From: Semisulcospira habei
Lineage: Eukaryota; Mollusca; Gastropoda; Semisulcospiridae
Direction: 5' to 3'
Assembly: GCA_036245525.1 (NCBI GenBank)
Contig: BTPG01000001.1
Coordinates: 221,752,774 to 221,816,773 of the forward strand
Length of the DNA stretch: 64,000 bases
Shown: in pieces, positions 21,840 to 33,330 of the stretch
How positions within the stretch are numbered: position 1 is the first letter of the stretch
How the letters are laid out: each line of letters begins with the position of its first letter
Notes under the pieces: model-generated
The model's database searches: none
What the model saw: the letters and a program-made list of their open reading frames with translations, nothing else
Told to the model about the DNA's origin: nothing
Position numbers and translations under genes: made by a program

Positions 21840-22660
21840 TCCGCTATGTACTCTCATCAAACAGTCAGCCCTGGAAGAGGCTGTGTGGAACAAAACAGTC
21901 AGCCCTGGAAGAGGCTGCATGCCTTTCGGATGAGTGACGTGAAACATAAAATTTGTCATTGTGCAGTGATTAGGTTGAGTTTTGCAGTCAATAAGTCATA
22001 TGACTGGAGGAACATAAAATCAATAGGTCATTTTGAAAATCCATAAGTCAACAAAAAATCACGTTTTCGGCATTTTCAATTATAAAATGTCAGCAGCAAA
22101 AAAACGGATGTTGTCGGCGTAGTCAAAAGTAGTGTACAACGAATGAAGAAAATACACTTGCATAACAAACACCCTCTTTTAACGAACTAATTTCATCCTC
22201 CCACAGCCACACGCTTGGTCACCCCTGTAGCCTGTTCAGTAGGCACAGCGGCTTTGCAAGCCACCACATAGATAATCGAGAAAAGGTTGAAATTGATTGG
22301 GTGCTTGCAAAGCGAAGAGCAGCCTCTGCCTCTACTGAACGGGCTACTGTCAAGTTATCAACTGCGATGTACAGTTCTACCTCAATCACATGTGCCGTTT
22401 GTGGGCGTGGTCTAGTAGTCTGCTCAGTTGTCAAACTTGTCAACACATCTTGGTAACTTAGCCCCCAGACTCTCACTGCAGACTTTCACTGTTTATTGCG
22501 GTGCTTTGCCTGCCATTTGGTTACAGTCAAGGCTGTTTTCAGTTAGACTCAGTTTGAGAAACATGAGCATGAATGGCACCAGTCAGAGGCGTAGATTTTC
22601 ATGAACCCGCAGGCAGAGGCAACTTATGAGGATCTGTGCCTCTTACAGATGTGTATTATA
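21840..22660. other. Intron sequence with small repeats
   Basis: Contains two tandem copies of a roughly 40 bp unit with CAGTCAGCCCTGGAAGAGGC (21860-21920). It also holds an inverted repeat, about 22227-22350, with arms CTGTTCAGTAG and CTTTGCAAGC. No coding sequence is recognised. Confidence 0.6.
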
Positions 22661-22727
22661 ATCATTACTTAGTCTGCATCAACTTCCTCAGTTTGAGTAC
22701 ACTATCAGATAAAATCTCAAGCAATAT

Positions 22728-22800
22728 GCATAGATTCTCATAACGACCCTTAGGTGGTGAGGACTTTTGAACGTCTAAGCCTCTTGCAGAATTTAGAAAC
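22728..22800. repeat. P3 repeat copies (CATAGATTCTCAT family)
   Basis: Contains GCATAGATTCTCAT and AAGCCTCTTGCAG, diagnostic of the P3 family. A degraded copy also lies at 22590-22655. The palindromic core is eroded here. Confidence 0.55.
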
Positions 22801-23084
22801 TCACTCTTGCACTGGTTACATTCATCACGCAGCCAACTATACGTGTTATACTTGGTGTATAAATACCAAAGGAAAGGCAAGTATATTTGGCAATTTCGGA
22901 TTTTTATTTCTTTTTTGCTATTTTGCAATCTAATGTAATCAGGTTTGTGTTCAATGACTTCCACTACATATGTTTTTTTTTCCATTAAACATGTACGTGC
23001 AAGCACTTAATTACTGTGCTACAGTGAAGAGCACAATGGTTTTCAGCAACAAGAACCAGTTTTTTGGCAGAACTGATTCAAGCT

Positions 23085-23813
23085 CACCCCCATCAACCCA
23101 AGTGTGCTCACCCAGGCCTTCCAGTTGTTCCAGCCAGACTCCTGGCCCCGCTGCTGTATACATGTCAGGTAGTAGGGGACTCCCTCCGGAGGAAACTCCG
23201 CACTACTGCCGAGTCACTTCGCTGGTCATCCTACTTATGACATTTTATTTTTTTTTGCTATTCACGGAGTCGACGAGTGAGAGCTCCCCCTAGAGGTGGC
23301 GAGTCAACCACTACGTCCTTCCATGCACAGCAGCAGGGTCTGGCCAAAGACAACCGTGCACCTAGGGCTCCTAGAGGCCGGACTGGGGTGAGGTCACCAT
23401 GAGACGGAGACTTGAGGGGTCAGAGGCACCTGGAATAGCGTTTTTTTCATTTTTGCATGATGAGGAGGATGATATGATGCCATGGTGGTCCATGTGGTTA
23501 GGGACTGCGTGACAGGGCCGCATTCCACGCTTCCTGTCATAAATATCCTGGTATTAACCAGGCCCGGGACTTGCGGACACCTGCGGTGCCAGCCGTGTAA
23601 TCATTCACACCTTGCGATGCATCATAACCCGGGTAACACCCCCAAAGTCGCACCCGTGAAGTGGCATCAGCCTTACCATTGGGTCCATAGCATACCCGCT
23701 CTGGGTAGGAGCCGACCCAGGTAGGGAAAGTCCCGCTCGACTCGGATGGGATTCGAACCCCGATCTCCCGGCCGCCAGTCCGACGCGCTAACCACTGCGC
23801 TACGGAGGCCGGT
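23085..23813 (-). mobile_element. Long tRNA-derived SINE-like element with TSD
   Basis: The head at 23811-23740 reads as a tRNA-like promoter: GTAGCGCAGTGGTTAGCGC (A box) and GGGGTTCGAATCCC (B box). The anticodon stem is not convincing, so it is not a tRNA gene. The insertion is bounded by an 11 bp duplication, TGATTCAAGCT, at 23074-23084 and 23814-23824, giving about 729 bp. That is long for a SINE. The body was not recognised and there is no clean A-tail. Confidence 0.75.
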
Positions 23814-23824
23814 TGATTCAAGCT

Positions 23825-25024
23825 TTAGTGTCCAGGACACCAACCACAACACATTTTTGTCAAATTGTCATAGACACCCCCTCCCTCCGCCCTCTCCTTG
23901 AAAACAACAAACAAAGCAAGAAACTGATTGTGGTTGTCAGTATACAAGTAATGTGGACTTCAACTACAAGACGTGAACAAGCAAGATTCAGTTACTGATT
24001 GTGTAACCATGAAATAAGAACGAAGGTTATAAATGTGTCAGTGAGCACGAGAGACCACTGGTACAACATCTTACATTACAACATTTTGGACATCATATAA
24101 AAATACGCATATCTCTGCAAAAATTACGAACCGGCAGCACTAACAACAGTAAAGCCACTGCCTTTGCTTCTATACACATCTATTATGAATACGTACTGCT
24201 GAACTTTGTGAAAAAAACTGGCTACAGACATCTAGACCCAGTCCGCTGCCGCACCCTCATACCGACTCCGTGGATCAAAATCAGCGTGAATGAGACCAAC
24301 AACAGACTTAGAGTTAATGCAGCCTTGGGGACTGATGAGGATGTATGCCTCTTACAGGTGGAAAGCTTTTTGCATCATGTTGAACCGTGTACCTAGTCAG
24401 GGCCCATGCTTGCAGTATTGTTTACATTTGCTCGAGAGAGAGGGGGCAAGTGTCACCCATCACTGTTGGCAGCTGGCCTCCCGCCTCCCTAATTTTTAGG
24501 ATGCACTCTGTTCATTGAGGACTGACTGTGTAGGCCTAGAGTGCACTAGAGGATCATGCTAGCTGGCCATAGATCTCTCTCTCTCTGTACAGGCCAACTA
24601 ACTCGGCGCGGGTATCAGTGACTGTCTAAAAAATGAATAAGTCATATGACTGGCTCACCGACACAGCAATGCGTCATTTCAAATTTGTATGCGTCAATGA
24701 CCGATGACCGATGAGCATCCTATACGCTGATTGTGTACACGGCATCATGAGACTAGCAATGCCATATAAATACCATGTATTATTATTTATATTTATGACG
24801 TCAAGCTCATAGTGACATCATTTTCCTGCTTATTCTATTCTTCTTCAAAATTCCTGTCGCCACACGAGCCCACAGAGTGTATTAATGGCAGGAGGCGCCG
24901 CGTGTCTGTCTCTATTTGTGTGTGCGCCGGCATGTGTGTTGATCAGAGGTTGGCTTACATTAGAGGGAAATGGATCAGAAGGATAAGCTTACAAATATGA
25001 ACTCTGAATGTTCCTAAATGAAAA
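23825..25024. other. Intron sequence, no gene seen
   Basis: About 1.2 kb of intron. It includes a P3-like fragment near 24330-24365 (TATGCCTCTTACAG) and a short CT run near 24570. No other feature could be supported. Confidence 0.6.
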
Positions 25025-25284
25025 ATGTATTTTTCTCTAAAATATATTTTTTGGAAAAATACTTACCGATGGCATTACTATATGGAATATAACCCTTAAC
25101 TTACCCGATTTCAGTCTAAGACCCTTTGTGTGTACCTACACGACAAGGGTCGTAACTCAGACAGTTGTATACAAGTGACCGGGTAGTCTCCCCTCCCTCC
25201 ATCCAGTCACGTGAGCCATGCATTCCTGCCAGTCTTACACTTAGCGTAGAGGCAGCAAGCGAGGTAGGCGGGAGGGCCCTCCGA

Positions 25285-25380
25285 GTAATGCCATCGGTAA
25301 GTATTTTTCGAAAAAATACATTTTAGAGAAAACTGCATTTGTTTCCTCAAAATACATTACCGATGGCATTACTATAATGG
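25285..25380. repeat. DIRS C internal complementary region
   Basis: A copy of the 3' terminus (GGTAAGTATTTTTCG to AACTGCAT) is joined to a copy of the lost 5' terminus (TTGTTTCCTCAAAATACATT). The ICR thus preserves the sequence of an end that this copy no longer has. Confidence 0.85.
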
Positions 25381-25463
25381 AAGAATAGCGAAAAGGAGGA
25401 GGGTGCCACCCAAACCCTGCCACAGCAATAAACTTAGCTTCGAGGGGCAACCTCCCGACAATT

Positions 25464-26401
25464 TCAGCTAAGAGGTATCTCTGGCGCCAGTGGCGCTCGG
25501 AGGGAGTGTTGTGCTGCCGAGAGGTCTCCGACAAGGGCCAGGTTGTCTCGCTGGCCAGAGAGGTCTCGGAGATAGAAGCGGGCGAAGGTGGACTCTGTGT
25601 GCCACCCGACCGCTGCAACGATGTCTCTGACTGCACAGTTGTGGTCGAACGCGCCGCTGGCGGCGACCGCTCTGACTTCGTAAACCCGTATCCACATTCT
25701 CCTGGCCCCCTGTGGGGGGGGGGGTGGGGGGGGGAGATCAATGTAAGCGGAGCGGATGATCCATCGCAACCAGGACGTTGGGCGGAACTGTCAGCTCAGC
25801 CTGGGGCTGTGGGCAGGCAGAGGCGGGAGCGGGCTCCCCTGAAGGGCTTCACTCGGTGCAGGTAGACTCTTAATGCTCAGGCCGGGTCCTGCAGCCATGA
25901 TGTCTGGGACCGGCCAAACCCTGTAATGGGCAAAGACTCAACACCTGGGGCGCCGCCGCCAAGAAGGAAGGATTGGTCAGAAGGTGCACCGATCCGTCGG
26001 TCCTGAACTGCATGCAGGCTGGGTCCGCCAAAAGGGCACGCAGCTTGCTCCCTCTGGCTGCTGTGGCGCGGGCCAAGAGGAAGCAGATCTTCCTAGTCAC
26101 GTCCGCGAGGCGGCCGAAGGGAAGCGGCTCGAACCAACTGGAGTTCAACCAGGTCAACCCTCAGATCCCAGCTTCTGGGTGCTCTGTTTCTTGGCCGCTC
26201 CTTGTGAAGGGCCATGCGACTGGCAGTTATCTCTTGGTCGCTCCTTGCGAAGGACCATGCGAGACAGGGTCGACTCTCCCAGCGAGGGACGAGAGAACGA
26301 GCGGCGGGGCACAGGAGGTTGAAGTAGGACATCAGGCCTGAGAGGTCCTTGCATGCTCCCGGGTCTGGTAGGCCTAAGTGCCGAAACGTGTCTGCCACCA
26401 T
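25464..26401 (-). pseudogene. DIRS C tyrosine recombinase
   Basis: It encodes VYEVRAVAASGAFDHNCAVR, VGWHTESTFARFYLRDLSGQ (catalytic Tyr present), and upstream FEPLPFGRLADVTRKICFLL and AAARGSKLRAL. The first and second Arg are kept but the HxxR His is Tyr. A poly-G run (about 25714-25735) has replaced part of the linker with a Pro run. Frames change several times. Confidence 0.8.
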
Positions 26402-26584
26402 CGAGAGAGAACCACGGATAGTGATCGGGGCCCAGCTCTGCGCAATAACAGCCCCAAGAAGAACTCAGCCAGTTGAGTCATGGTCAGAGCCGTGGAGGAG
26501 AGGCGCTGGGACTCGCACCAGGACTGTAAGACCCTCTACTTCCTTCGTCCACCGGGAGCGTGGATGGACTGTGGTCTGCTGCGA

Positions 26585-27278
26585 TCACCTCCACTGCAGC
26601 ATCCGAGAAACCTCGCGCTGTGAGAGCTTGCCGCACAACCTCCAGGCGTGGAGCAGCAGTGTCTCCGCGCAAGGGAGGAAGAGATTCTGCCTGGGCTGCT
26701 TAAGCATCATACGAGGCGTGGGGAGCCAGAGAGGAGGGTTGGTGGCAAGGCTCAAGATATGCATCCAAGGCCTGTTCCAAGTGAACGGCGCGACGAGCAG
26801 TAGGACCGTGTTGAATCCCGGTAGCTGGAGGAGCCACTTGGGCACCAGCACCGAGGGAGGATAAGCGTAGGCTACGAGGCCCTCCCAGGAGGCAGACAGA
26901 GTGTCCACCGCCCACGCGAGGGGGTCCGGTATGGGTGCGACAGATAGTGGCAGCTGCCTATTCCAACTAGTGTCAAACAGGTCGATCATGGGCGTCTCCC
27001 AGCGTGCACAGATCATTCGGAAGATGTCCGGCCGGAGAGACCACTCGGTGTGGGGGAGCTGTCCTTGTCGCAAGAACATTCAGGTGTCCCGGGATGTGCC
27101 GTGCTCAGAGCGCAACCCCCAATCCCTGCCCCACAAGCCGATCTGGTAAAGTAGCATGCAGAGGGCCGGGGACCGAGTGCCGCCTTGCTTCTGAATATAG
27201 GCTACCACCGTCACATTGTCGGACAGGATCAGGACTCCCTGGCCTCAGAGCCGCGATTCCCAGTTGTTGAGTGCCATC
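26585..27278 (-). pseudogene. DIRS C connector and RNase H, 3' piece
   Basis: It encodes DLFDTSWNRQLPLSVAPIPD, WAVDTLSASWEGL, AYAYPPSVLVPKWL and a degenerate RNase H end (ARHIPGHLNV region disrupted near 27080). It breaks at 27278 in WLELK...MALNNWESRL, where the LINE is inserted. Confidence 0.8.
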
Positions 27279-27307
27279 CTCTTGGCTTGACTTCGCGAAC
27301 GAAGATT

Positions 27308-29968
27308 TTATAGGAGTTGCCCACGACGTCTGCAGGCTTGTTCGTGGCTGCGGAGGCCAATCCGAGACAGGCAGGTTCGACCGCAGTCGCTGCAGGGGAA
27401 GGTATGGCCAGGGTTCTGAGCTGCGGCATCTCTGTTTTTTCTCCTGAGCCGCTTGTCCTTAAGGCTAGCTCTGTGAGAGTCCTCAAAGGAGATAGCTGCC
27501 TTGTAAATGGTGGAGCGCCAGGTGTCACGGTCCGCAGCAAGCGAAGACCACTGGTGGTGGTCGATTTGGCAGGCACTAAGTGACTTCTTGAGACAGTCTT
27601 TGTATCTCTTCTTTGGTGCCCCTCTGTCACGGTGTCCAGTAGCAAGCTCGCTGAACAGGGTGATCTTTGGTAGGCGATGATCCTCCATCCTGGAGACATG
27701 CCCCGCCCAGCGGAGCTGTGTCCGCAGCAGCAAAGCCTCGATGCTCACAGTTTCAGCCTGTTCAAGGACCTCGACGTTGGTGACATAGTCACTCCAGTGA
27801 TGGTACGCAGGCAGCGCTGGTGGAAGCGTTCGAGGAGTTGTAGTTGGCTGCGGTAGAGGGCCCAGGACTCGGAACCATACAGCAGGGTGGTGAGGACCAC
27901 AGCTCTGTACACGCTGATCTTGGTGCCCGTTTTCAGCTGTTGATTGTGCCACACCCGCTTGAAAAGTCGCCCGAAAGCGCTGTTCGCTTTTGCCTGCCTG
28001 CTGTCAAGCTCCTTGTCCAGCTTGGCATCCGACGTGATAATGCAGCCAAGGTAAGTAAACTGGTGCACTGACTTTAGTTCAGACTCGCCAATGGTGATGT
28101 GAGGAGGGCGGTGCCGGCTGATGGAGGACCTCTGTCTTTTTCAGACTGACCTCGAGTCCAAAGAGCTGGGCAGCATCTGCGAAGCAAGACGTGATGCGCT
28201 GCAGGGCTCTCTCTGTGTGTTCAACGAGGGCAGCATCATCAGCAAAAAGCAGCTCACGAATCAGTTGGTCTAGGGTTTTCGTGTGGGCCTGCAGTCGTCT
28301 GAGGTTGAACAGGCTGCCATCGAGACGATACCTGATGTACACTGCATCGTCATCATCGAGGTCCACTGTGGCCTGCTTCAACATCATGCTAAAAAAGATG
28401 GTGAAGAGGGTCGGTGCCAGCACGCAGCCCTGCTTTACGCCGTTGAGAATAGGGAATGGTTCTGAGAGGTCATTGTTGAGTCTGACCTGGCCTTGCTGGT
28501 CCTCGTGTAGCTGGACAATCATGTTGAGGAACTTTGGGGGACAGCCAAGTCGCTCCAGGATCTGCCACATGCCTTGCCTGCTTACAGTGTCGAACGCTTT
28601 TGTTAGGTCGACAAATGTTACGTGCAGCCCTTTGTTCTGCTCGCGGCACTTCTCCTGTAGCTGTCTCAGCACAAAGACCATATCGGTGGTGCTCCTGTTT
28701 GCTCTGAAGCCACACTGGCCCTCTGGGAGTTGGTCTTCAGCGATGGCAGGTACCAGCCGATTCAGGAGCAGCCTTGCAAGGATTTTCCCAGCAATGGACA
28801 GCAGGGTAATTCCCCGATAGTTGGAACAGTCAGACTTCTCGCCTTTGTTCTTGTACAGGGTGATAACGACTGCATCACGGAGATCTTTTGGTAGTGTTCC
28901 TTCCTCCCAGCAGCAGAGAAAGAGGTCATGGAGCTTGTTGTGCAGTGCTGTGCCTCCATGTTTCCAGATCTCTGGCGGTATTCCATCAATGCCTGCTGCT
29001 TTGCCACTCTTGAGCTGGTGGATGGCTGTGAGGGTCTCTTCAGCGGTGGGCGGTTCGTCCAATTCAACCTTTACTGGGAGGTGTGGGATTTGTAGGACGA
29101 CTGCTTCTTGAACAGTGCGCTCAGCGCTGAAGAGGCTCTGAAAGTATTCCGACCAGCGGTTCAAGATGGAGGTATTATCTGTGAGGAGTGCCTGGCCATT
29201 CGCGCTTCGCAGGGGACTTTGTACCAGGTGCCTGGGACCATACACTGCTTTCAGTGCTTCGTAGAAGCCCCTGTAGTCACCATTGTCAGCACAAAGCTGG
29301 GTCCTCTGTGCAAGTCTGGTCCACCACTCATTCTGGAGATCTCTGAGCTTGCGCTGGAGACTGCTGCAGACGAGGCGGAAGGCAGACTTCTTCACAGGGC
29401 AGGAAGGCTGGGCTAGGTGGGCCTGATGGGCGGCTCTTTTTTTTGCTAGGTGTTCCTGGATCTCTACATCGTTTTCGTCAAACCAGTCTTTGTTCTTCTT
29501 TCTGGCGAAACCCAAGACTTCTGCAGAGGATTTTGCAATAGCAGTTTTCAGTTGTTCCCAAAGTGTTTCAGGGGAGGAGTCTACTGGGTCCGCTGTGTCT
29601 TTGAGCCTGCGCTGTAAATCTGTCTGAAAGGCAGCTTTCACATCGTCACGCTGAAGGCTGGCAACGTCAAGCTTTTTCTTGGGGGGCCCCCATTTCTTGG
29701 GTTTTGGCTTGAAGTGGAGCCTGAGTTTGCAGCGGACAAGGCGGTGGTCAGTGTGGCACTCTGCGCTGGGCATCACTCTGGTGAGGAGGACGTCACTGCG
29801 GTCCCTCTGACGCACTAGGACATAGTCGATAAGGTGCCAGTGTTTGGAGCGAGGATGCATCCAGGTGGTCTTTCGACTGTCCTTTTGCTGAAAAGTAGTG
29901 TTGGTGATGACCAGTTGCTGCTCCGCACAGAACTTCAACAGTAGGTGGCCATTGTCATTGCAGTTCCC
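27308..29968 (-). pseudogene. LINE ORF2: endonuclease end, RT and C-terminal finger
   Basis: It begins within the endonuclease (GNCNDNGHLLLKFCAEQQLV, HWHLIDYVLV, TDHRLV). The RT follows: HQLKSGKAAGIDGIPPEIWK, YKNKGEKSDCSNYRGITLLS, GQCGFRANRSTTDMVFVLRQ, FVDLTKAFDTVSR, NGVKQGCVLAPTLF and ELLFADDAALVEH (FADD). After frameshifts near 28075 and 27770 come LYGSESWALYRSQ, RWAGHVSRMEDHRLPK, APKKRYKDCL and a C-x2-C-x12-H-x3-C finger (CSDCGRTCLSRIGLRSHEQA). The clade is uncertain (RTE/CR1/L2-like). Confidence 0.88.
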
Positions 29969-29969
29969 C

Positions 29970-31161
29970 TAGACGACCCCGCCCTCCACGAGTCGCCTGC
30001 TGCCTTGCAGGCCTGGCCGCTTGGCTGCGGAAAGGCTAAGGGAGGAAACCCCTGACATCAAAGCCCCCGTGTCTCCGGGGAAGGCTTTTGAGCCAGAGAC
30101 TAGGACAAGGACAGTCTGATATAAAACCTACGACCCGAGGACCTCGATGCCATCGTCCCAGCTTGCTAGGCCATGGCAGATGAACCAAGGGTTTAAAGGG
30201 TGGGGCCAGTACTGCGCACACTGCACTCCACCAAAAAGCTCCACCGCGCAGGCTTTAGGAAACGTCCACGGACCATGACACTGACCATTCCAAGTCCTGT
30301 AGCGACGGGCGAGGGGCGAAACGGCAGGTGAAAGATGTCACTGGAAGCCGCAGTCTCAAACCTGCATGCAGGCGGTTCAGGATATTGGTCGCCTGATGTT
30401 GACCTGGGGATGACAACATCACTCGGCACACCCTGAACGACCAAGCAGCCTTCTCTAGGGACAGCACTGCTTGCTCCACACGGAGAGGGGCCTAGAAAAG
30501 GTGGCCTAACCAAAGCTCGTCCCCTCGCAACCCCAGTTGGCTAGCCGCGGTCAACGGGCATCTTCTCCTGCGGTCAAAAAACAAGAAAGAATAACGGATC
30601 CACTCTCATGACGACCACGACCGGACTCAACGTAGCATGCTGGAACGTCCGAACCATGCTCGACAAAGCAGACAGCGGACGCCCTGAACGTCGCTCCGCC
30701 CTCATTGCCCATGAATTGCGGAGGTTAAACATCGACATCGCCGCGCTCAGCGAAGTACGCCTTCCGGACGAAGGCAGCCTCCAAGAACTTGGTGCTGGGT
30801 ACACCCTCTACTGGTCAGGCAGGCCTGCATCAGAAAGACGGCTTTCAGGCGTGGGTTTCATGGTCAAGACATCCATTGCGACTAAGCTGGAAAACCTACC
30901 AACGGGCCACTCAGACCGCATCATGTCCATGCGCCTCCCTTTGAGACACCAGCAGCACGTCACCCTTCTCAGTGTGTACTCCCCAACCCTCCTGGCAGAG
31001 CCTGCTGAAAAGGACAAGTTTTACACTGACCTGCGCAGCCTCCTACAGAGTACCCCTGCAGACGACAAAGTCATCATCCTTGGCGACTTCAACGCCAGAG
31101 TGGGCCAGGACTCTGAAGCCTGGAAAGGAGTCCTCGGCAAGCATGGCGTGGGGAACTGCAA
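29970..31161 (+). pseudogene. Inverted 5' part of the LINE: leader and endonuclease N terminus
   Basis: Leader 29970-30607, then an open frame from Met at 30608 with TTTGLNVACWNVRTMLDKAD, IDIAALSEVRLPDEGSL, SGVGFMVKTSIA and IILGDFNARVGQD. These are the N-terminal APE motifs. It stops at GVGNCNE, and the same point resumes on the opposite strand at about 29968. Confidence 0.9.
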
Positions 31162-31172
31162 TGAGTGCCATC

Positions 31173-32379
31173 CACACCACCTTCAACTCCAGCCAGTTGA
31201 TATGCTTGTCTCAAAGATCCGATGCCCACCGGCCCGAGATGGTGCTGAATTCCAGCAGAAAGTGGGCACCCCAGCCTTCGAGACTTCCGTCCATGCAAAG
31301 GAGAAAGTAGGCGGAGGGGTGGAGAGAATGACTCCTGTCGCCAACCAAGCGTGATATGTCCAATGGAGCATATGCGGCCGGATCAGCAGTGGGACTGGGA
31401 TCAAGGCTGAGAGACCTCCCGAGGACGGACGCCAGTGGAGCAGCACATGCAGCTGTAGTAGTCGAGCGTAAAGCCTGCCAAGAGATAAGTGGTCCGCCAC
31501 AGCACTGATTAGACCCAAGCGCTGGAGCCAGGTCCTGGCCGGTATCGCGTCCGCTAGGGAGACTTGCCGTGCCAAGGTCACCAGCTTCTGGATCCGAGCC
31601 TCTGGTAGACGTATCCTGTCGAGGTCGGTCCGAAACTCCAAGCCAAGGTGGGCCACCGGCGAGACGGTACCAGGTCTGACTTCCCTCGGAGAGGAAAAAC
31701 CCAAGCCAGTGAAGATGCGCTAGGAGAGCGACCCTGTCCGCTGCTAGCGCGGCTGCGTCTAGATTCCTGAAGAGCAGGTCGACGAGATAGCTGGAGTTAG
31801 GGCTCGAGGAATCCTGCCTGGCTCTGGTGACTACGGCATCCACAATCCTTGTAAGACCCAAGGGCTGAGGTTGAGACTGAAGGGTAGGGCCCGAAACCGA
31901 TAACGACCCCGCGAAAGGCGAATAGCAGGGAACGCTGAGAGGCCGGGTGCAAGGTAACGTGCAGGTATGCGTCAGACCGGTCGAGACTGACCGCATAGAC
32001 CAAGGCTGTACCGAGGCTCGTAAGGCACTTGCTGTTTCCATGCCAGGAGGGGCGACAACAACTTGTTCAGGGCCGAGAGGTCAAAGACCGGTCGCCACTT
32101 GCCACCGGGCTTCAGAAACACGAAGAGCAGACTGTAGAAAGCCGGGGAGTCCTGTCGAGCTACTACTTCCGTGGCGACCTACTGGAGCAGCGCAGCCATC
32201 TCCCCCCGAAAAGAGTCCGCCTTGCACTGGTCGACCACTACACGCGTCCAGAGCGGTGAGTGTCTCCGCGGGGCCAGGGTCTGCAAAGAGACCCGAAGTC
32301 CTGCCGAGATCGGGCTGAGAATCCCCTGGTCTTCCGGCAGCAGCGAACGCCACTCGACGCTGTGCCTTGTTAGCCTCAT
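31173..32379 (-). pseudogene. DIRS C RNase H start and reverse transcriptase
   Basis: RT motifs are QVSLADAIPARTWLQRLGLI, SLDRSDAYLHVTLHPASQRS and, at the catalytic site, SYLVDLLFRN in place of YLDD. One catalytic Asp is therefore Val. Upstream are RPVFDLSALNKLL-like and SPAF motifs near 32090-32150. The RNase H start, GAHFLLEFS and the WLELK motif, meets the LINE at 31173. Confidence 0.82.
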
Positions 32380-32907
32380 GCTGACTGGAGACCCTGCAGG
32401 GATCGGTGGGGGTAAAGTCAGGAGAAGTCACTGTCCTGGCCCAGGAACGCCCGGGAGCCGAGCACTGGAGGGGGCAGGCACGACCAGAAGTCGGGAGAAA
32501 GTCACTGTCCTGGCCCAAGAACGCCCGGGAGCCGAGGACTGGAAGGGGCGGGCACGACCAGCTGGGACCTGACGTCTGGGTCTGGGAGGTAGTCTGGTAA
32601 CCGGCCAGGAGGCGGGTCTGAAGCTCGGCAGGGCACGACCCATGTCCTTGCAGGTAGCTGGAAGGGAGGAACCGGGAGGAATCCGCACTGGGAGCACCAC
32701 AGGTCATTAGCCGAGTCCTGAACCTCTTGCCAGGGAGAGCCAAAGAGGAGAGGCCCCCAGAGGAGCATGGCGACGCTGAGCGACGAAGGTTGAGGGGTGC
32801 CAGGGCAACTCTTCAGCACAGCGTCTTGTCTCAACAGGTCAATTCCCCGCCGCTGCCGCCGCCAAGAAGTTGGCACGATCTGCTGTCACAGTGAGAGAGA
32901 GGATGTC
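32380..32907 (-). pseudogene. DIRS C gag-like C-terminal fragment
   Basis: It encodes LLRQDAVLKSCPGTPQPSSL and LLWGPLLFGSPWQEVQDSAN, matching the end of ORF1 in elements A and B. Near-identical 55-60 bp segments (AAGTCACTGTCCTGGCCCA) are duplicated around 32425-32540. The fragment ends abruptly near 32907. Confidence 0.7.
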
Positions 32908-32921
32908 CCGCAACAGGCATA

Positions 32922-32985
32922 GATCCTCATGAGCCCCTGCAATATCGGGGGCTCATGAGAATCTATACCTCTTGCAGTAGTGTTG
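32922..32985. repeat. P3 palindrome copy
   Basis: GCATAGATCCTCATGAGCCC and its mirror around CTGCAATATCGGGG, followed by CTCTTGCAG. It lies in the 180 bp between element C and the exon at 33088. Confidence 0.8.
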
Positions 32986-33087
32986 TGTTCATTTTTTTCT
33001 TGGCAAGTGAAAGGGTTAATCTACTGTTTGTGTCAAAATATGCACAGCTTCTGATTTCTGGAAATGGTCTATTTTAATCAAGCTTAC

Positions 33088-33203
33088 CTGCTGTGCTTGC
33101 TGGTAGTTCTCATTGTGGAGAGCGAAGACAGCCCTGTAGAAAGTTCCGTCGTAGGAGGTGCGAGGGATGTAGCACATGTACTCCTCCATGCTGTCCCAGT
33201 GGC
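33088..33203 (-). CDS. MTOR: MTOR exon (FAT) between two DIRS elements
   Basis: 116 bp, encoding GHWDSMEEYMCYIPR and GTFYRAVFALHNENYQQAQQ. The acceptor is TTTGGCAG and the donor is CAG|GTAAGC. It sits in a gap of only about 450 bp between the end of DIRS element D (33356) and the broken 5' end of element C (32907). Confidence 0.97.
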
Positions 33204-33308
33204 CTGCCAAAACATCACGTGCATAACTGTAAACAACTAAAAAATGCACGACTAACTATTGATGAACCATCACAGAAATGAAGGACTAGTTATCAATCCA
33301 GAGTTCCC

Positions 33309-33330
33309 CCCCCCCCCCCCCCCCCCCCCA
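33309..33330. repeat. Poly-C run
   Basis: About 21 consecutive C just outside the 3' end of element D. The true length is uncertain. Confidence 0.9.

Larger units (their letters stand above)
27279..31161 (-). mobile_element. Zinc-finger LINE with 5' inversion, nested in DIRS C
   Basis: An APE-type LINE inserted in the RNase H gene of element C. It is flanked by an 11 bp duplication, TGAGTGCCATC (27268-27278 and 31162-31172). The 3' part (27279 to about 29968) is on the minus strand. The 5' part (about 29970-31161: leader and endonuclease N terminus) is on the plus strand. The two parts share GGGAACTGCAATGA at the break, as expected from twin priming. Confidence 0.93.
25025..32907 (-). mobile_element. 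DIRS-like element C, 5' truncated, with nested LINE
   Basis: In order from 3' to 5' it has ITR (25025-25240), ICR (about 25285-25380), YR, RNase H, a LINE insertion (27279-31161 plus duplicated target), the rest of RNase H, RT and the end of gag. Homology stops at about 32907 inside gag, so the 5' ITR is missing. Without the LINE the remnant is about 4 kb. Confidence 0.88.

Noticed and set aside
23740..23811. tRNA gene on the minus strand
   Set aside because: A and B boxes are present, but no good anticodon stem or acceptor stem pairing is seen. Flanking target duplications show it is the head of a retroelement.
28191..28820. Plus-strand 209-codon frame
   Set aside because: Antisense shadow of the LINE reverse transcriptase on the minus strand.
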